A DNA stretch of 64,000 nucleotides, from the NCBI RefSeq assembly GCF_019492185.1, contig NZ_JAICCF010000006.1, positions 310,001 to 374,000 on the forward strand. Reading direction: 5' to 3'. The DNA is from Chitinophaga rhizophila. GTDB lineage: Bacteria; Bacteroidota; Bacteroidia; Chitinophagales; Chitinophagaceae. This document shows, in pieces, positions 51,283 through 59,521 of the stretch. A program made the position numbers and the translations under genes. The notes below the pieces were generated by a model that had not been told where the DNA came from, ran no database searches, and worked only from the letters and a program-made list of their open reading frames with translations. Position 1 is the stretch's first letter. Each line of letters opens with the position of its first letter.

Positions 51283-53379
51283 TTAAGCCTTTACCAGTAG
51301 TTCTCCTTTACTCAGTACTTCAGTGGCAATCCCTGCGGGCACCAGTTGATAATCCTGGAAAGTGACAGTAGCAGCAGCCCTGCCGGAGGACAAGGAACGC
51401 AATGTGTTCACATATCCGAACAGTTCAGACAAAGGCACTTCCGCTTTGATATGTTGTGCGTTAGCCTTTACCTCCATGTTTTTTATCATACCGCGGCGTC
51501 GGTTCAGATCACCGGTGATAGCGCCTGTGTATGCTTCGGGTAATATTACCTCTACGCTCATACATGGCTCCAGCAGATTGGGAGCAGCTTTTACAGCAGC
51601 CTGACGGAAGCCTGTTAACGCAGCGTGTTCAAAGTCCAGCGCGTGCGAGTCGGTAGCGTGGATGTCTCCATCCAGCAAACGCACCTTCATGGACTGTACA
51701 GGATAACCGGCGAGTGCGCCTGTCTTCATAGCTTCTTCAAATCCTTTCTTCACGGCAGGTATAAACTCACGCGGTATAGCGCCACCGGTAACTTCGTTGA
51801 CAAACTCCAGTCCAGGCTGACCATCTTCACGTGGCGACAGTTCAAACACAATTGCAGCATAGTGACCGGCTCCACCATTTTGTTTAGCGTAGACTTCTTT
51901 GTGCTGTACAGCTTTCGTGAACAGCTCTTTGTACGCAATCTGCGGGCGGCCTTTGTTGATGGCAACGTTGTAATTTGTTTCCAGTCTTTCGAGTACTACC
52001 TCCAGGTGCAGTTCGCCCATCCCTTTTAGTATAGTCTGGCCGGAAGCAGCATCAACAGATACCTGCAGCGTCGGATCTTCTTCAACCAGTTTAGACAGGG
52101 CTTCACTCAGCTTATTCATATCCTTGGCCGCCTTCGCCTCGATAGCGTAACCCAGCATCGGTTCCGGGAAGCTGATCTTTTCCAGCAATAGAGGTTGGTC
52201 CGGATCAGAGAGCGTATCGCCGGTACGGACGTCTTTCAGTCCTACAACAGCACCAATATCACCAGCAGTAATTGCGTCGGCAGTTTCAAACTTGTCGGAC
52301 ATAATGCGCATCAGTCTACTGATACGTACGTGCTTACCCGTACGGCTATTCCAGACAGTATCGCCGGGGCGTAAGGTACCGGTATATACTCTGACGAGTG
52401 TCAATTTACCAGCATAGTCATCTGCAATGATCTTAAAGGCCAGCGCAGCAACGGGACCATCTTCAGTAGCCGTCAGCCATTGGTCAGCTTCAGTTTCCGG
52501 ATTAACCGCATGTATCTGAGGCATATCCGCCGGCGCAGGAAGATAGCGAACGACAGCATCCAGCAAAGGCTGTACCCCTTTATTGCGATAGGCAGCGCCA
52601 GCGAGTACAGGTACTACCTGCATCTGTAAGGTAGCGTTGCGCAAGGCGCGGTAGATGTCTTCCACTGCTACACTATCAGGGTCATTGGTATAACTCTCGA
52701 AGATAGTCTCGTCGTATAGCGACAGTTCTTCCAGCAGATGGACGCGTGCCTTCCAGGCATCTTCCAGCAGATGTGCAGGGATGCCGGTGATGGAGTATGC
52801 TTTACCATCATCACTGCTCCATACATATGCCTGCATAGTGACGAGGTCAATGACGCCGGTGAAGTCATCTTCCGCACCGACAGGCAGTTGTACCGGTACC
52901 GCATTGGTATGCAGTACATCGCGTATCTCATTTACGACACGGGAAAAGTCAGCGCCTTGCCTGTCCATTTTATTGATCATAATGATACGTGGTACATTGT
53001 ACCGGTTAGCCTGTTGCCATACCGTTTCAGATTGCGGCTGTACGCCAGACTTTGCACAGAACACAGCAACGGCACCGTCCAGTACGCGCAGGGAACGTTC
53101 TACTTCAGCAGTAAAGTCTACGTGGCCGGGGGTGTCTATAATATTCACCTGATGCTTGTTACCATTGAGTTGCCAGTAGGTAGTGATAGCAGCAGAGGAG
53201 ATAGTGATGCCACGTTTTTCTTCCTGTGGATCGCTATCCATCACGGTATTACCTTCATCAACACTACCCAGTTTATGTGTGAGTCCTGTATAATAAAGCA
53301 TGCGCTCAGTGACGGTAGTTTTACCTGCATCGACATGTGCCATGATACCTATATTTCTGAAGTTATCTAATCGTTTCAT
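51283..53379 (-). CDS. fusA: Elongation factor G, orphan copy
   Basis: A 698-residue translational GTPase; the ATG ending at 53379 is chosen over the frame extension to 53448. G1 is AHVDAGKT (14-21), switch I has RGITI (56-60), G3 DTPGH (82-86), G4 NKMD (136-139). The ribosome-binding domains III-V follow to the end. EF-G moves tRNAs and mRNA through the ribosome. It is not next to rpsL/rpsG/tufA, so it is probably a second copy beside the one in the str operon. The 5' leader has a terminator 25 bp before the start and a 17-residue leader peptide, suggesting attenuation. Confidence 0.9.
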   Translation of the reverse strand: MKRLDNFRNIGIMAHVDAGKTTVTERMLYYTGLTHKLGSVDEGNTVMDSDPQEEKRGITISSAAITTYWQLNGNKHQVNIIDTPGHVDFTAEVERSLRVLDGAVAVFCAKSGVQPQSETVWQQANRYNVPRIIMINKMDRQGADFSRVVNEIRDVLHTNAVPVQLPVGAEDDFTGVIDLVTMQAYVWSSDDGKAYSITGIPAHLLEDAWKARVHLLEELSLYDETIFESYTNDPDSVAVEDIYRALRNATLQMQVVPVLAGAAYRNKGVQPLLDAVVRYLPAPADMPQIHAVNPETEADQWLTATEDGPVAALAFKIIADDYAGKLTLVRVYTGTLRPGDTVWNSRTGKHVRISRLMRIMSDKFETADAITAGDIGAVVGLKDVRTGDTLSDPDQPLLLEKISFPEPMLGYAIEAKAAKDMNKLSEALSKLVEEDPTLQVSVDAASGQTILKGMGELHLEVVLERLETNYNVAINKGRPQIAYKELFTKAVQHKEVYAKQNGGAGHYAAIVFELSPREDGQPGLEFVNEVTGGAIPREFIPAVKKGFEEAMKTGALAGYPVQSMKVRLLDGDIHATDSHALDFEHAALTGFRQAAVKAAPNLLEPCMSVEVILPEAYTGAITGDLNRRRGMIKNMEVKANAQHIKAEVPLSELFGYVNTLRSLSSGRAAATVTFQDYQLVPAGIATEVLSKGELLVKA

Positions 53380-53404
53380 TATTGTTGATTTTGATGCTAA
53401 TAAA

Positions 53405-53435
53405 AAAGCCTTCCGTTGTGGTAACGGAAGGCTTT
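53405..53435 (-). terminator. Leader terminator (attenuator) upstream of EF-G
   Basis: On the minus strand AAAGCCTTCCGTT and AACGGAAGGCTTT form a perfect 13-bp stem followed by a run of T, 25 bp before the EF-G start codon. Either it attenuates EF-G transcription or it is an ordinary terminator of the upstream small genes; the antiterminator at 53457 favours attenuation. Confidence 0.75.
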
Positions 53436-53463
53436 CAGCAATATGCAAAGCACTGACGTTACC
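53420..53463 (-). promoter_or_regulatory. Alternative antiterminator structure
   Basis: Minus-strand GGTAACG (53457-53463), which contains the stop codon of the leader peptide, is complementary to CGTTACC inside the terminator (53420-53426). Between them GCTTTGCA pairs with TGC-TG-AAAGC, using the left arm of the terminator. The two nested helices exclude the terminator. Confidence 0.5.
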
Positions 53464-53512
53464 GGGTGAGCGGTTTAAATAAAATTGTCAATATTTTGAT
53501 AATAGCGTTCAT
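53459..53512 (-). CDS. Putative 17-residue leader peptide
   Basis: MNAIIKILTILFKPLTR, with stop codon TAA inside the antiterminator strand GGTAACG. A ribosome reaching the stop would mask that strand and allow the terminator to form; failure to start or finish the peptide would free it and let EF-G be transcribed. No strong Shine-Dalgarno is present, as usual in this phylum. The peptide composition (Ile, Leu, Lys) is not strongly biased to one amino acid, so a general translation sensor is more likely than a single amino-acid sensor. Confidence 0.45.
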   Translation of the reverse strand: MNAIIKILTILFKPLTR

Positions 53513-53575
53513 ATTGCTGGTTATAAATGATGTTATGTGTAAATAGTGTGTAGTGGGGAGATACGGGGAGACAAA

Positions 53576-53604
53576 TAAAAAGGCCTCTTCGGATGAAGAG
53601 GCCT
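53576..53604 (-). terminator. Terminator of the 42-residue gene
   Basis: On the minus strand AGGCCTCTTC, loop ATCC, GAAGAGGCCT form a 10-bp stem followed by TTTTATTTG. It lies 24 bp after the stop of the small gene. Confidence 0.85.
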
Positions 53605-53628
53605 CTGAAGTATATTCAGTGACAATAA

Positions 53629-53757
53629 TTAACCTCTTACATCCGGGTAAGGATTTGCCTCCCCGTTCTTAATTAAGACAATACAGGTACTAGCAATTAC
53701 TGCTCTGATAGCAGCACTTGCGTTGAACGCTGATTGATTTGTAAGAATGTTATTCAT
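53629..53757 (-). CDS. 42-residue small protein
   Basis: A short gene starting ATG at 53757 and ending TAA at 53629. The sequence begins MNNILTNQSAFNASAA, has a hydrophobic middle with a single Cys ('AVIASTCIVLIKNG') and ends NPYPDVRG. It has an ideal promoter (53787-53816) giving a leader of about 23 bases, and its own strong terminator, so it is expressed as a unit of about 200 bases. I recognise no family; a RiPP-type precursor, a small regulatory peptide or a dual-function small RNA are possibilities. Confidence 0.6.
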   Translation of the reverse strand: MNNILTNQSAFNASAAIRAVIASTCIVLIKNGEANPYPDVRG

Positions 53758-53786
53758 TGTGAGTAATAGTTTTCAAATTTCGTGCA

Positions 53787-53816
53787 CAAATGTACGAACA
53801 TTTTTGATATAACAAA
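53787..53816 (-). promoter_or_regulatory. Strong Bacteroidota promoter of the small gene
   Basis: On the minus strand TTTG (53813-53816), 18 bp, then TACATTTG (53787-53794): both boxes match the TTTG/TAnnTTTG consensus exactly. The predicted start is near 53780. Confidence 0.8.
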
Positions 53817-54004
53817 ACAAGCGCATGGCCAGTCTGCGTGTTACCGGCAGCAAGTATGCAGTAATTAATTGAGAGATAAACGCTTAATAGATTTTTGAAA
53901 ATAGTAAGCTATCATGAGCAATCGATTTTCGCTTTTTACTAGTCAACTATGTCAGGCGTCTTTCAAACGTATACCTGATTTTCATTCGTGTAAAAACGCT
54001 GTAT

Positions 54005-55159
54005 TTACAACCAGATCAATGGGTGGCGTACTGGCAGATTACGGACCACCTCCGGATGATCGGGCTGATGTTCCAGCCCTTTCCAGGTATTGAACCAATC
54101 TTGCCGTTGGAAAGTGAGCGCACCAAAAACCAGGAACGGGTGCGCAACGGGCCATTCATTCCAGTACATCACATCCGGCTTGAGTGGCCAATGGTTTTTG
54201 CCGGCAACGTAGGGATAGAGGTATGCTATACCCTTATGGATGCTGCGGCCGTCAGGTAGCTGAAAGGTCCACAGATTGTTGTCACCATCTGATAATATCT
54301 GGCAGATGGTGACCATCGCATCGAGGTTAAAGAGTGAATATCCATAGGGTTTGGTTCTGGCAAGTTCGAGCGGGAAACTGCCATCCGCAGCCATCTGGTT
54401 GGGCAATAGCACTTCCCGGTAGCGGTTACGGCAGAATTGCAGCAATGCACTATCCCTGGTAAGTCTTGCAAAAGCAGCCACCTGCATTACCCAGCAGGTA
54501 CCATGATTGTTTTTAGCGTTCATTTCGTCCTTTCCATACTGATGTGTGGTGAGCCAATGCAGGTATTCGCGGAACCACTTTTTAACGCCGTCCAGCAATG
54601 TGCGGTCGAAGGTCGCATCGTATTGCATCACCAGTACCCCTTGCGCTACCTCCATCAGGTGAATTGTGTCAATGATACCGATACCTCTGCCGGTGAACCG
54701 GCCTTTGATAGCCTGCGCATATAACAGGTTGGGGTGCATAAGAGTAGCCGTGTCGGTGAACCAGGCTTGCAGGTGTCGCTGTGCAGCATGTACATATTGG
54801 GTATCTCCGGTAATCCGGTAAGCAGATGCCAGTGCTCCTACAATACGGCTGAAACGGATCATAGCTGACCGGTGTGCGGTAAAGTTAGCAGGATTTGTGA
54901 GGCCGTCTTTCTGCACATAAGGACTATCAGGATATCCGGGTACAGGCCACCAATAATCCCCTTCGGAATAGAAGTCATGCTTACCCCCAACGCTACGTAC
55001 GCATACTTCCGAGGTTACAGTGACAGGTGCTTGTTGCAGCGCCCAGGCAGCTTCGGCAAGCACTTGTCCGCGTAGTACTTCAACAACAGCCTTATCCGGC
55101 GGGAAGGGCATAAAGGCATAGCAGCAGATGAGTATCAGTGAGGCAATAACGTGTTTCAT
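54005..55159 (-). CDS. Alginate-lyase-family protein, secreted
   Basis: A 384-residue precursor with signal peptide ('ASLILICCYAFMPFPPDKA') and an alpha/alpha-toroid fold pattern. The motif 'NAKNNHGTCWVMQ' matches the NNH active-site block of the alginate_lyase (PF05426) family. Members include alginate lyases and many uncharacterised polysaccharide-handling proteins, so the substrate is open. It diverges from the lipoprotein gene at 55223, and no SusC/SusD pair is near. Confidence 0.75.
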   Translation of the reverse strand: MKHVIASLILICCYAFMPFPPDKAVVEVLRGQVLAEAAWALQQAPVTVTSEVCVRSVGGKHDFYSEGDYWWPVPGYPDSPYVQKDGLTNPANFTAHRSAMIRFSRIVGALASAYRITGDTQYVHAAQRHLQAWFTDTATLMHPNLLYAQAIKGRFTGRGIGIIDTIHLMEVAQGVLVMQYDATFDRTLLDGVKKWFREYLHWLTTHQYGKDEMNAKNNHGTCWVMQVAAFARLTRDSALLQFCRNRYREVLLPNQMAADGSFPLELARTKPYGYSLFNLDAMVTICQILSDGDNNLWTFQLPDGRSIHKGIAYLYPYVAGKNHWPLKPDVMYWNEWPVAHPFLVFGALTFQRQDWFNTWKGLEHQPDHPEVVRNLPVRHPLIWL

Positions 55160-55222
55160 GGGTTATCAACATGTATATACACATATTACGAAACTCCTGC
55201 GATATTTTCCTACCTTGCCAGG

Positions 55223-56050
55223 ATGATAAAGCGTTTTCCTGTTATCCTGCTGACATTATTCACAGCTGCCTGTGCACGACCTGGTAACCAGCCATTGGCA
55301 GTAGCCAAAAAGATCTTCAGTAAAGAGGCGGACCCGCATTTTATCCAGCTACATAGTACAGGTGATTATCAAGGTCACCCTAATGGGGAGGATTTGCCGG
55401 CAGGAGTCCAGCCTTCCTTCCGTATCCTACGGCAAACGGCCACTAACAGCGTCATAGCGATGAATTTGGCGGCAGTTGGTCCGCACGCAGACAAGTATCT
55501 CTTTTTCAGCAAAGATAGCGGCATATGGCAGCTAAACGCTATTGGCGCGCCTACCTTAGCCCGGGCAGATAACAGGCGTAAACAGGAGATGGAATCACTG
55601 ACAGAGACCCAGATAGACTCGATCCTACAGGAATCACAACAGTACAGCAGCCCGGCGTACAAAACCAGGGAAGCGTTTGATTTCATACTGCATAGTCTGC
55701 GGTTAAAGCTTTCTCCTGATGACACCCTTGTCGCTCACTTCAACCGGCATAAAGCAGGTTTTGAACAATTGCTGGCTGCTGCACAACAGGTTAACTATAC
55801 CTTACAGGATGATCGCAATACACTAGCAGATAGCCGCACGCCGGCATACCAGTCTATGTTGATCAGCAATGTGACGAAAGGCGGCTTTTTACCGGAGCAA
55901 TGTTTTGACTTTCATATACTGTATGACCAGGTGGGGTATCTGTATGTGGCAGATGAACGGTATCTACCCGAATTAAGACCTGATAAGGTAATGATGCTGC
56001 GGAAAGTAGGGAAGGGGTGGTATTTGTATAAGGTAGCGATTTATTTGTAG
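55223..56050 (+). CDS. Hypothetical lipoprotein
   Basis: A 275-residue lipoprotein from the ATG at 55223; the frame extends upstream into the convergent divergent gene without signal-like sequence. The lipobox TAAC is near residue 17. The mature part has no recognised domain; 'GWYLYKVAIYL' ends the protein. Its promoter region is shared with the divergent alginate-lyase-like gene. Confidence 0.6.
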   Translation: MIKRFPVILLTLFTAACARPGNQPLAVAKKIFSKEADPHFIQLHSTGDYQGHPNGEDLPAGVQPSFRILRQTATNSVIAMNLAAVGPHADKYLFFSKDSGIWQLNAIGAPTLARADNRRKQEMESLTETQIDSILQESQQYSSPAYKTREAFDFILHSLRLKLSPDDTLVAHFNRHKAGFEQLLAAAQQVNYTLQDDRNTLADSRTPAYQSMLISNVTKGGFLPEQCFDFHILYDQVGYLYVADERYLPELRPDKVMMLRKVGKGWYLYKVAIYL

Positions 56051-56347
56051 GGGATAGTGACTTATACTCCTGACTACTACTCACAAAGATGACATTTTCT
56101 TAATATTCCCATAACACACACTGACAAGCCCTTTCCTATTTTTGCTTCCGCCTGTTGCACCTTATAGCACACCTATGTACCCTTATAAGGCCAGCACTTA
56201 TATGGCTTTACCCTAACCAGGTATCGCTTCTTTACGCATTTACACGGCAAACGAAATGCGGAGATATTCAGTATCCTTGACCCGGTATTGCAGCAGACCC
56301 GAATATATTCGTCAAACCACGTTTATTTCCATAAAAACCCATCATAC

Positions 56348-57262
56348 ATGAGAAAAACATCCCTCTTATTACTAAGCTGCTGTAGCTTATTACTGTTAAC
56401 ACAATGTCAGAAAGCTGACGAAGAACTGGCGCCTCAGATGAAGAGTGAGTCAACAATTGCTGCTGCAGCAGCTGCTGCTCCATGCGCCTGTTCAGAAAGT
56501 TCTACGAAGGTAAGCGGAGCCACCGCTCAGGCATGGGCAACACAGTTTGCACCATTGATCAAATTTGACCGTGCATCACCAGACTATCCTACAACAGTAG
56601 AGAACATCTTTGCGAGTTCTGACCCCGCCACAAAAGCATGTGGAGGTAAACTTGTACTGGTAGACAAGACTGTACCAAGAAGTAAGGACTTCCCTACCTA
56701 CTATGATGTACAGGTGCATCCAAGTGATGCAGACAGGATATTCATTGACTACTGGTGGGCATATAAACGCCAGGAAAACTGCTTCTCTAACCTGGGAGGG
56801 CATGATTATGACCTGGAACATGTTGTAATTCAATTCAGGCAATCTACACAGCGTATCATTTCAGTAACTTACTTCCAGCATGGCGGTTATTATACCAAAG
56901 ACTGGAGAAGCGTTGCTGCAGGTACGCGGGTACAGGCATGGGTAGGTAAATTTGCACATGGCATGTATCATTTCGGCAGCTCCATTACACTGCCAGGATA
57001 TGAGTGCGCATACTGGGGTGATTACAGAAATCCTAATGGTGCGCAGGATGAAGTATTGACAGGCAACAGACTCGTACAAATGAGCTGTAACGCTACTCAA
57101 TTCAACTATAGCGGCAACTGGGGCAGTCCGGGTAAAGGACCTTTATTTCGCGACAGAGCTTACTGGAATTTTGCTGCCTGTTATGGTTCCGACGGACCAT
57201 TCGGTCAGGATGGATGTAGCGCCTGCGACTTTGGCAATACCAAGCTGATTGGTACAATCTAA
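56348..57262 (+). CDS. Lipoprotein with NPP1/NLP-like domain
   Basis: A 304-residue lipoprotein from the ATG at 56348 (signal peptide 'SLLLLSCCSLLLLTQC', lipobox LTQC). An Ala-rich linker is followed by a domain with 'GGHDYDLEHVVIQF', which resembles the GHRHDWE heptapeptide block of NPP1/NLP necrosis-inducing-like proteins and Vps62-like proteins, and a later 'FAHGMYHFG'. Eight cysteines in the mature part suggest disulfides. The heptapeptide is not exact, so cytotoxic activity should not be assumed. Monocistronic. Confidence 0.55.
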   Translation: MRKTSLLLLSCCSLLLLTQCQKADEELAPQMKSESTIAAAAAAAPCACSESSTKVSGATAQAWATQFAPLIKFDRASPDYPTTVENIFASSDPATKACGGKLVLVDKTVPRSKDFPTYYDVQVHPSDADRIFIDYWWAYKRQENCFSNLGGHDYDLEHVVIQFRQSTQRIISVTYFQHGGYYTKDWRSVAAGTRVQAWVGKFAHGMYHFGSSITLPGYECAYWGDYRNPNGAQDEVLTGNRLVQMSCNATQFNYSGNWGSPGKGPLFRDRAYWNFAACYGSDGPFGQDGCSACDFGNTKLIGTI

Positions 57263-57276
57263 GTCACCATATATCA

Positions 57277-57320
57277 ACTATGCAGAAAGACCGTTTGTAA
57301 AAACAGCCTTTCTGCATAGT
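57277..57320. repeat. 13-bp inverted repeat between convergent genes
   Basis: ACTATGCAGAAAG (57277-57289) and CTTTCTGCATAGT (57308-57320) are perfect reverse complements with an 18-base loop. It lies between the convergent NLP-like and GH127-like genes and probably acts as a bidirectional terminator, although no T tract follows. Confidence 0.55.
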
Positions 57321-57326
57321 ACTGAC

Positions 57327-59357
57327 TTAACGGCCTGTAACCGGGAACTGGGATATTCTCAGTTTGGTACATCCGTAGGGTATCAGTATAATTTCTTCTG
57401 CCGGCGTTGTTTCCAGCCCCCACATGATGGAGTAAGGTAAAGGTCCGGTCATTTCATTATATAATGTCCAGGAAGGTATCCGTTTAGCCTTTGTGCGGAT
57501 AAGGAGGGGCGCACGTGCCTGATCCCACGGGTAGCTGACCAGACTATCTTTTTTCTCCACTGTATAAGCCTGTTGTAATTCATTGGCGGGAACGTCCTGT
57601 AAGGCATAGTTCCAGGGTGTAGTGGAGTGTACTTCATAGTACGTATCTCCGAAATCCACTTTCTCTTTCTCGACAGCTACTTTTTTGATAGATTCTTCCA
57701 TCTTCAGCGCATAAGTGAGTGGACCCCGCTCAACCGCCAGCGAATTTTCGTACCATCTGCTTGTCCTAATGTGCATAGGCAGCACCAGTTCTACTACATC
57801 CCCGTTTTTCCAGGTCCGTTGCACCTTCACAATCTGGTTACCAGCCGCCTCTTTATAAATTTGTCCATTTACCTTCACCGTAGCCTGTTTGCACCAGGCA
57901 GGGATGCGCAGGTGGAAGGGGAATGTAATAGCAGATGCTTTCTTATCCGCAGAGAAAGTAAATCTTACTGTTTCTCCGAAAGGGTAGGCCGTTTCTTCCT
58001 TGAAGGAAACAGGAATTTGGTTGCCGACGTAGGCATTCACTACGCTGGGCGCATAAACGAGCGCTGCAAGGCCTTTATCTGCTGTGGCGTACCAGAGATT
58101 TTGTGTAAACTTCGGCCAGCCCTGATGCATATTGGAAGTACAGCAGGGATAGCCCGTCAGCAGTCCGTAACATACATCAGTACCTGCATGGTTCTGATCG
58201 AAGTTACGTACATGGCGGGTAGCCATTACCTGATTGGCCTGCTGGAAGTACTGGCGATCAATGAAGTTTTCAAAGACCTGAGCCGGCAGCGCGTTATAGG
58301 CTACTTTTTCCAGATGATCCGCATAGGCCGCGTCGCCGGTAATTTCGAGAATACTTTCCAGGGAGAACATCATCTCAACAGCAGTACACAGTTCTGAACC
58401 CTGGGTAGGATTATTACCGTGCAGGGCTTCGTCGCCACCATATAGGCCGTGTGCCATACCATTGTAGAAACGAAGATCGCGGAAGCCCGTCTTAAGTGCG
58501 TCGAGGTATTTCTGCTCCGGATGTTGCTGGTAGTAGATTCCCGGCTCCTTGATACCCTGGGCCAGGTTTACGCCATGGATGCTGTAAGGTCTGCTTAGCA
58601 GGTCTCTATCCAGAAAGGCGGTGGTGTAGTCAAAGGTTTGTTTATGCACCAGGTCAGCCAGTTCGAGCAGGAATGGTTCTCCGGTGATATTATATAACCA
58701 GTACACAACCATGAGGTTATCTCCCCCACGATATTTACCCCAGAAAGACCAGTGGTCGAGGGGATGTTTAGGCAATTCCCGGAGCTGATAACGGAAGTAG
58801 TTGGTCAGCAGGGTGATGACACGTTTATCACTGGTAGCAGTGTAATATTGCTTCAATACTTTCAGCATAACCATCTTGGGCCACCAGTCCCGGCTATTAT
58901 CCCTTTGGAGGCCAGGTTCTGCGGGATAGTCAGTGGAAGGGCCAAAATAACCGTCAGGCTGCTGACTCTTAATAGACCATTCAATCCAGGGCCTGACTTT
59001 GGTGATCAGCGCTGTGTCTTTAAGGATATAAGCGAGCGGCAACAGGCCATCAATCCAGTAGGGACCTCTTTCCCACTGGTCGCCGTCGCCACCAAGCCAG
59101 CCATTACGATGGTTCATAACAAGCGGGTACAACTGATCCAATTGGCCGGTAGCGCCGTTTTTTTGATTGATTAACATAGTACGCAGCCAACCTTGTGGCT
59201 CAATGGCCCCTAATGGCAGTTCGATGTAAGGTTTCTGGTGCAAGGGTGCACGATTAGCAATGTACTGTTGGACCTGTGGGGCATGCTTTCGGCCCTGGCC
59301 TGTAACAGCGCAGGAGTAACCCATAATGAGCAGTGGAATAATAGCAATGATCTTCAT
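57327..59357 (-). CDS. Beta-L-arabinofuranosidase-domain protein (GH127/DUF1680-like)
   Basis: A 676-residue secreted protein with a signal peptide ('IPLLIMGYSCAVTGQ'; the Cys may be lipidated). The catalytic alpha/alpha barrel has 'GDGDQWERGPYWIDGLLPLA' near residue 95 and 'GYPCCTSNMHQGWPKF' near 410, the Cys-Cys zinc motif of the GH127/GH146 group. C-terminal beta domains follow from about 450. These enzymes remove arabinofuranose from plant polymers. It fits the pectate lyase in target, though they are not in one operon. Confidence 0.82.
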   Translation of the reverse strand: MKIIAIIPLLIMGYSCAVTGQGRKHAPQVQQYIANRAPLHQKPYIELPLGAIEPQGWLRTMLINQKNGATGQLDQLYPLVMNHRNGWLGGDGDQWERGPYWIDGLLPLAYILKDTALITKVRPWIEWSIKSQQPDGYFGPSTDYPAEPGLQRDNSRDWWPKMVMLKVLKQYYTATSDKRVITLLTNYFRYQLRELPKHPLDHWSFWGKYRGGDNLMVVYWLYNITGEPFLLELADLVHKQTFDYTTAFLDRDLLSRPYSIHGVNLAQGIKEPGIYYQQHPEQKYLDALKTGFRDLRFYNGMAHGLYGGDEALHGNNPTQGSELCTAVEMMFSLESILEITGDAAYADHLEKVAYNALPAQVFENFIDRQYFQQANQVMATRHVRNFDQNHAGTDVCYGLLTGYPCCTSNMHQGWPKFTQNLWYATADKGLAALVYAPSVVNAYVGNQIPVSFKEETAYPFGETVRFTFSADKKASAITFPFHLRIPAWCKQATVKVNGQIYKEAAGNQIVKVQRTWKNGDVVELVLPMHIRTSRWYENSLAVERGPLTYALKMEESIKKVAVEKEKVDFGDTYYEVHSTTPWNYALQDVPANELQQAYTVEKKDSLVSYPWDQARAPLLIRTKAKRIPSWTLYNEMTGPLPYSIMWGLETTPAEEIILIPYGCTKLRISQFPVTGR

Positions 59358-59468
59358 ATGACGTTGTTGGAAGATGAGAGATGGGCGGGTTGTTCGCCGG
59401 GAAGAACGAAAATATAATTTATTGCCAGTTTATTATAACAGCGTAGGGAGCTAGATAGCTTTGGGCAT

Positions 59469-59502
59469 AAAAAAGCCCACAGCATGATGCTGTAGGCTTT
59501 TT
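59469..59502. terminator. Bidirectional terminator
   Basis: AAAAAGCCC-ACAGCAT/ATGCTGT-AGGCTTTTT forms an A/T-flanked hairpin with one mismatch, just after the stop of the lipoprotein at 59522. Confidence 0.75.
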
Positions 59503-59521
59503 CAGATATCCGTAACAGGGA

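Noticed and set aside
57627..58397. A 256-residue frame antisense to the GH127-like gene
   Set aside because: It lies inside a gene with a clear family match and gives no coherent protein.
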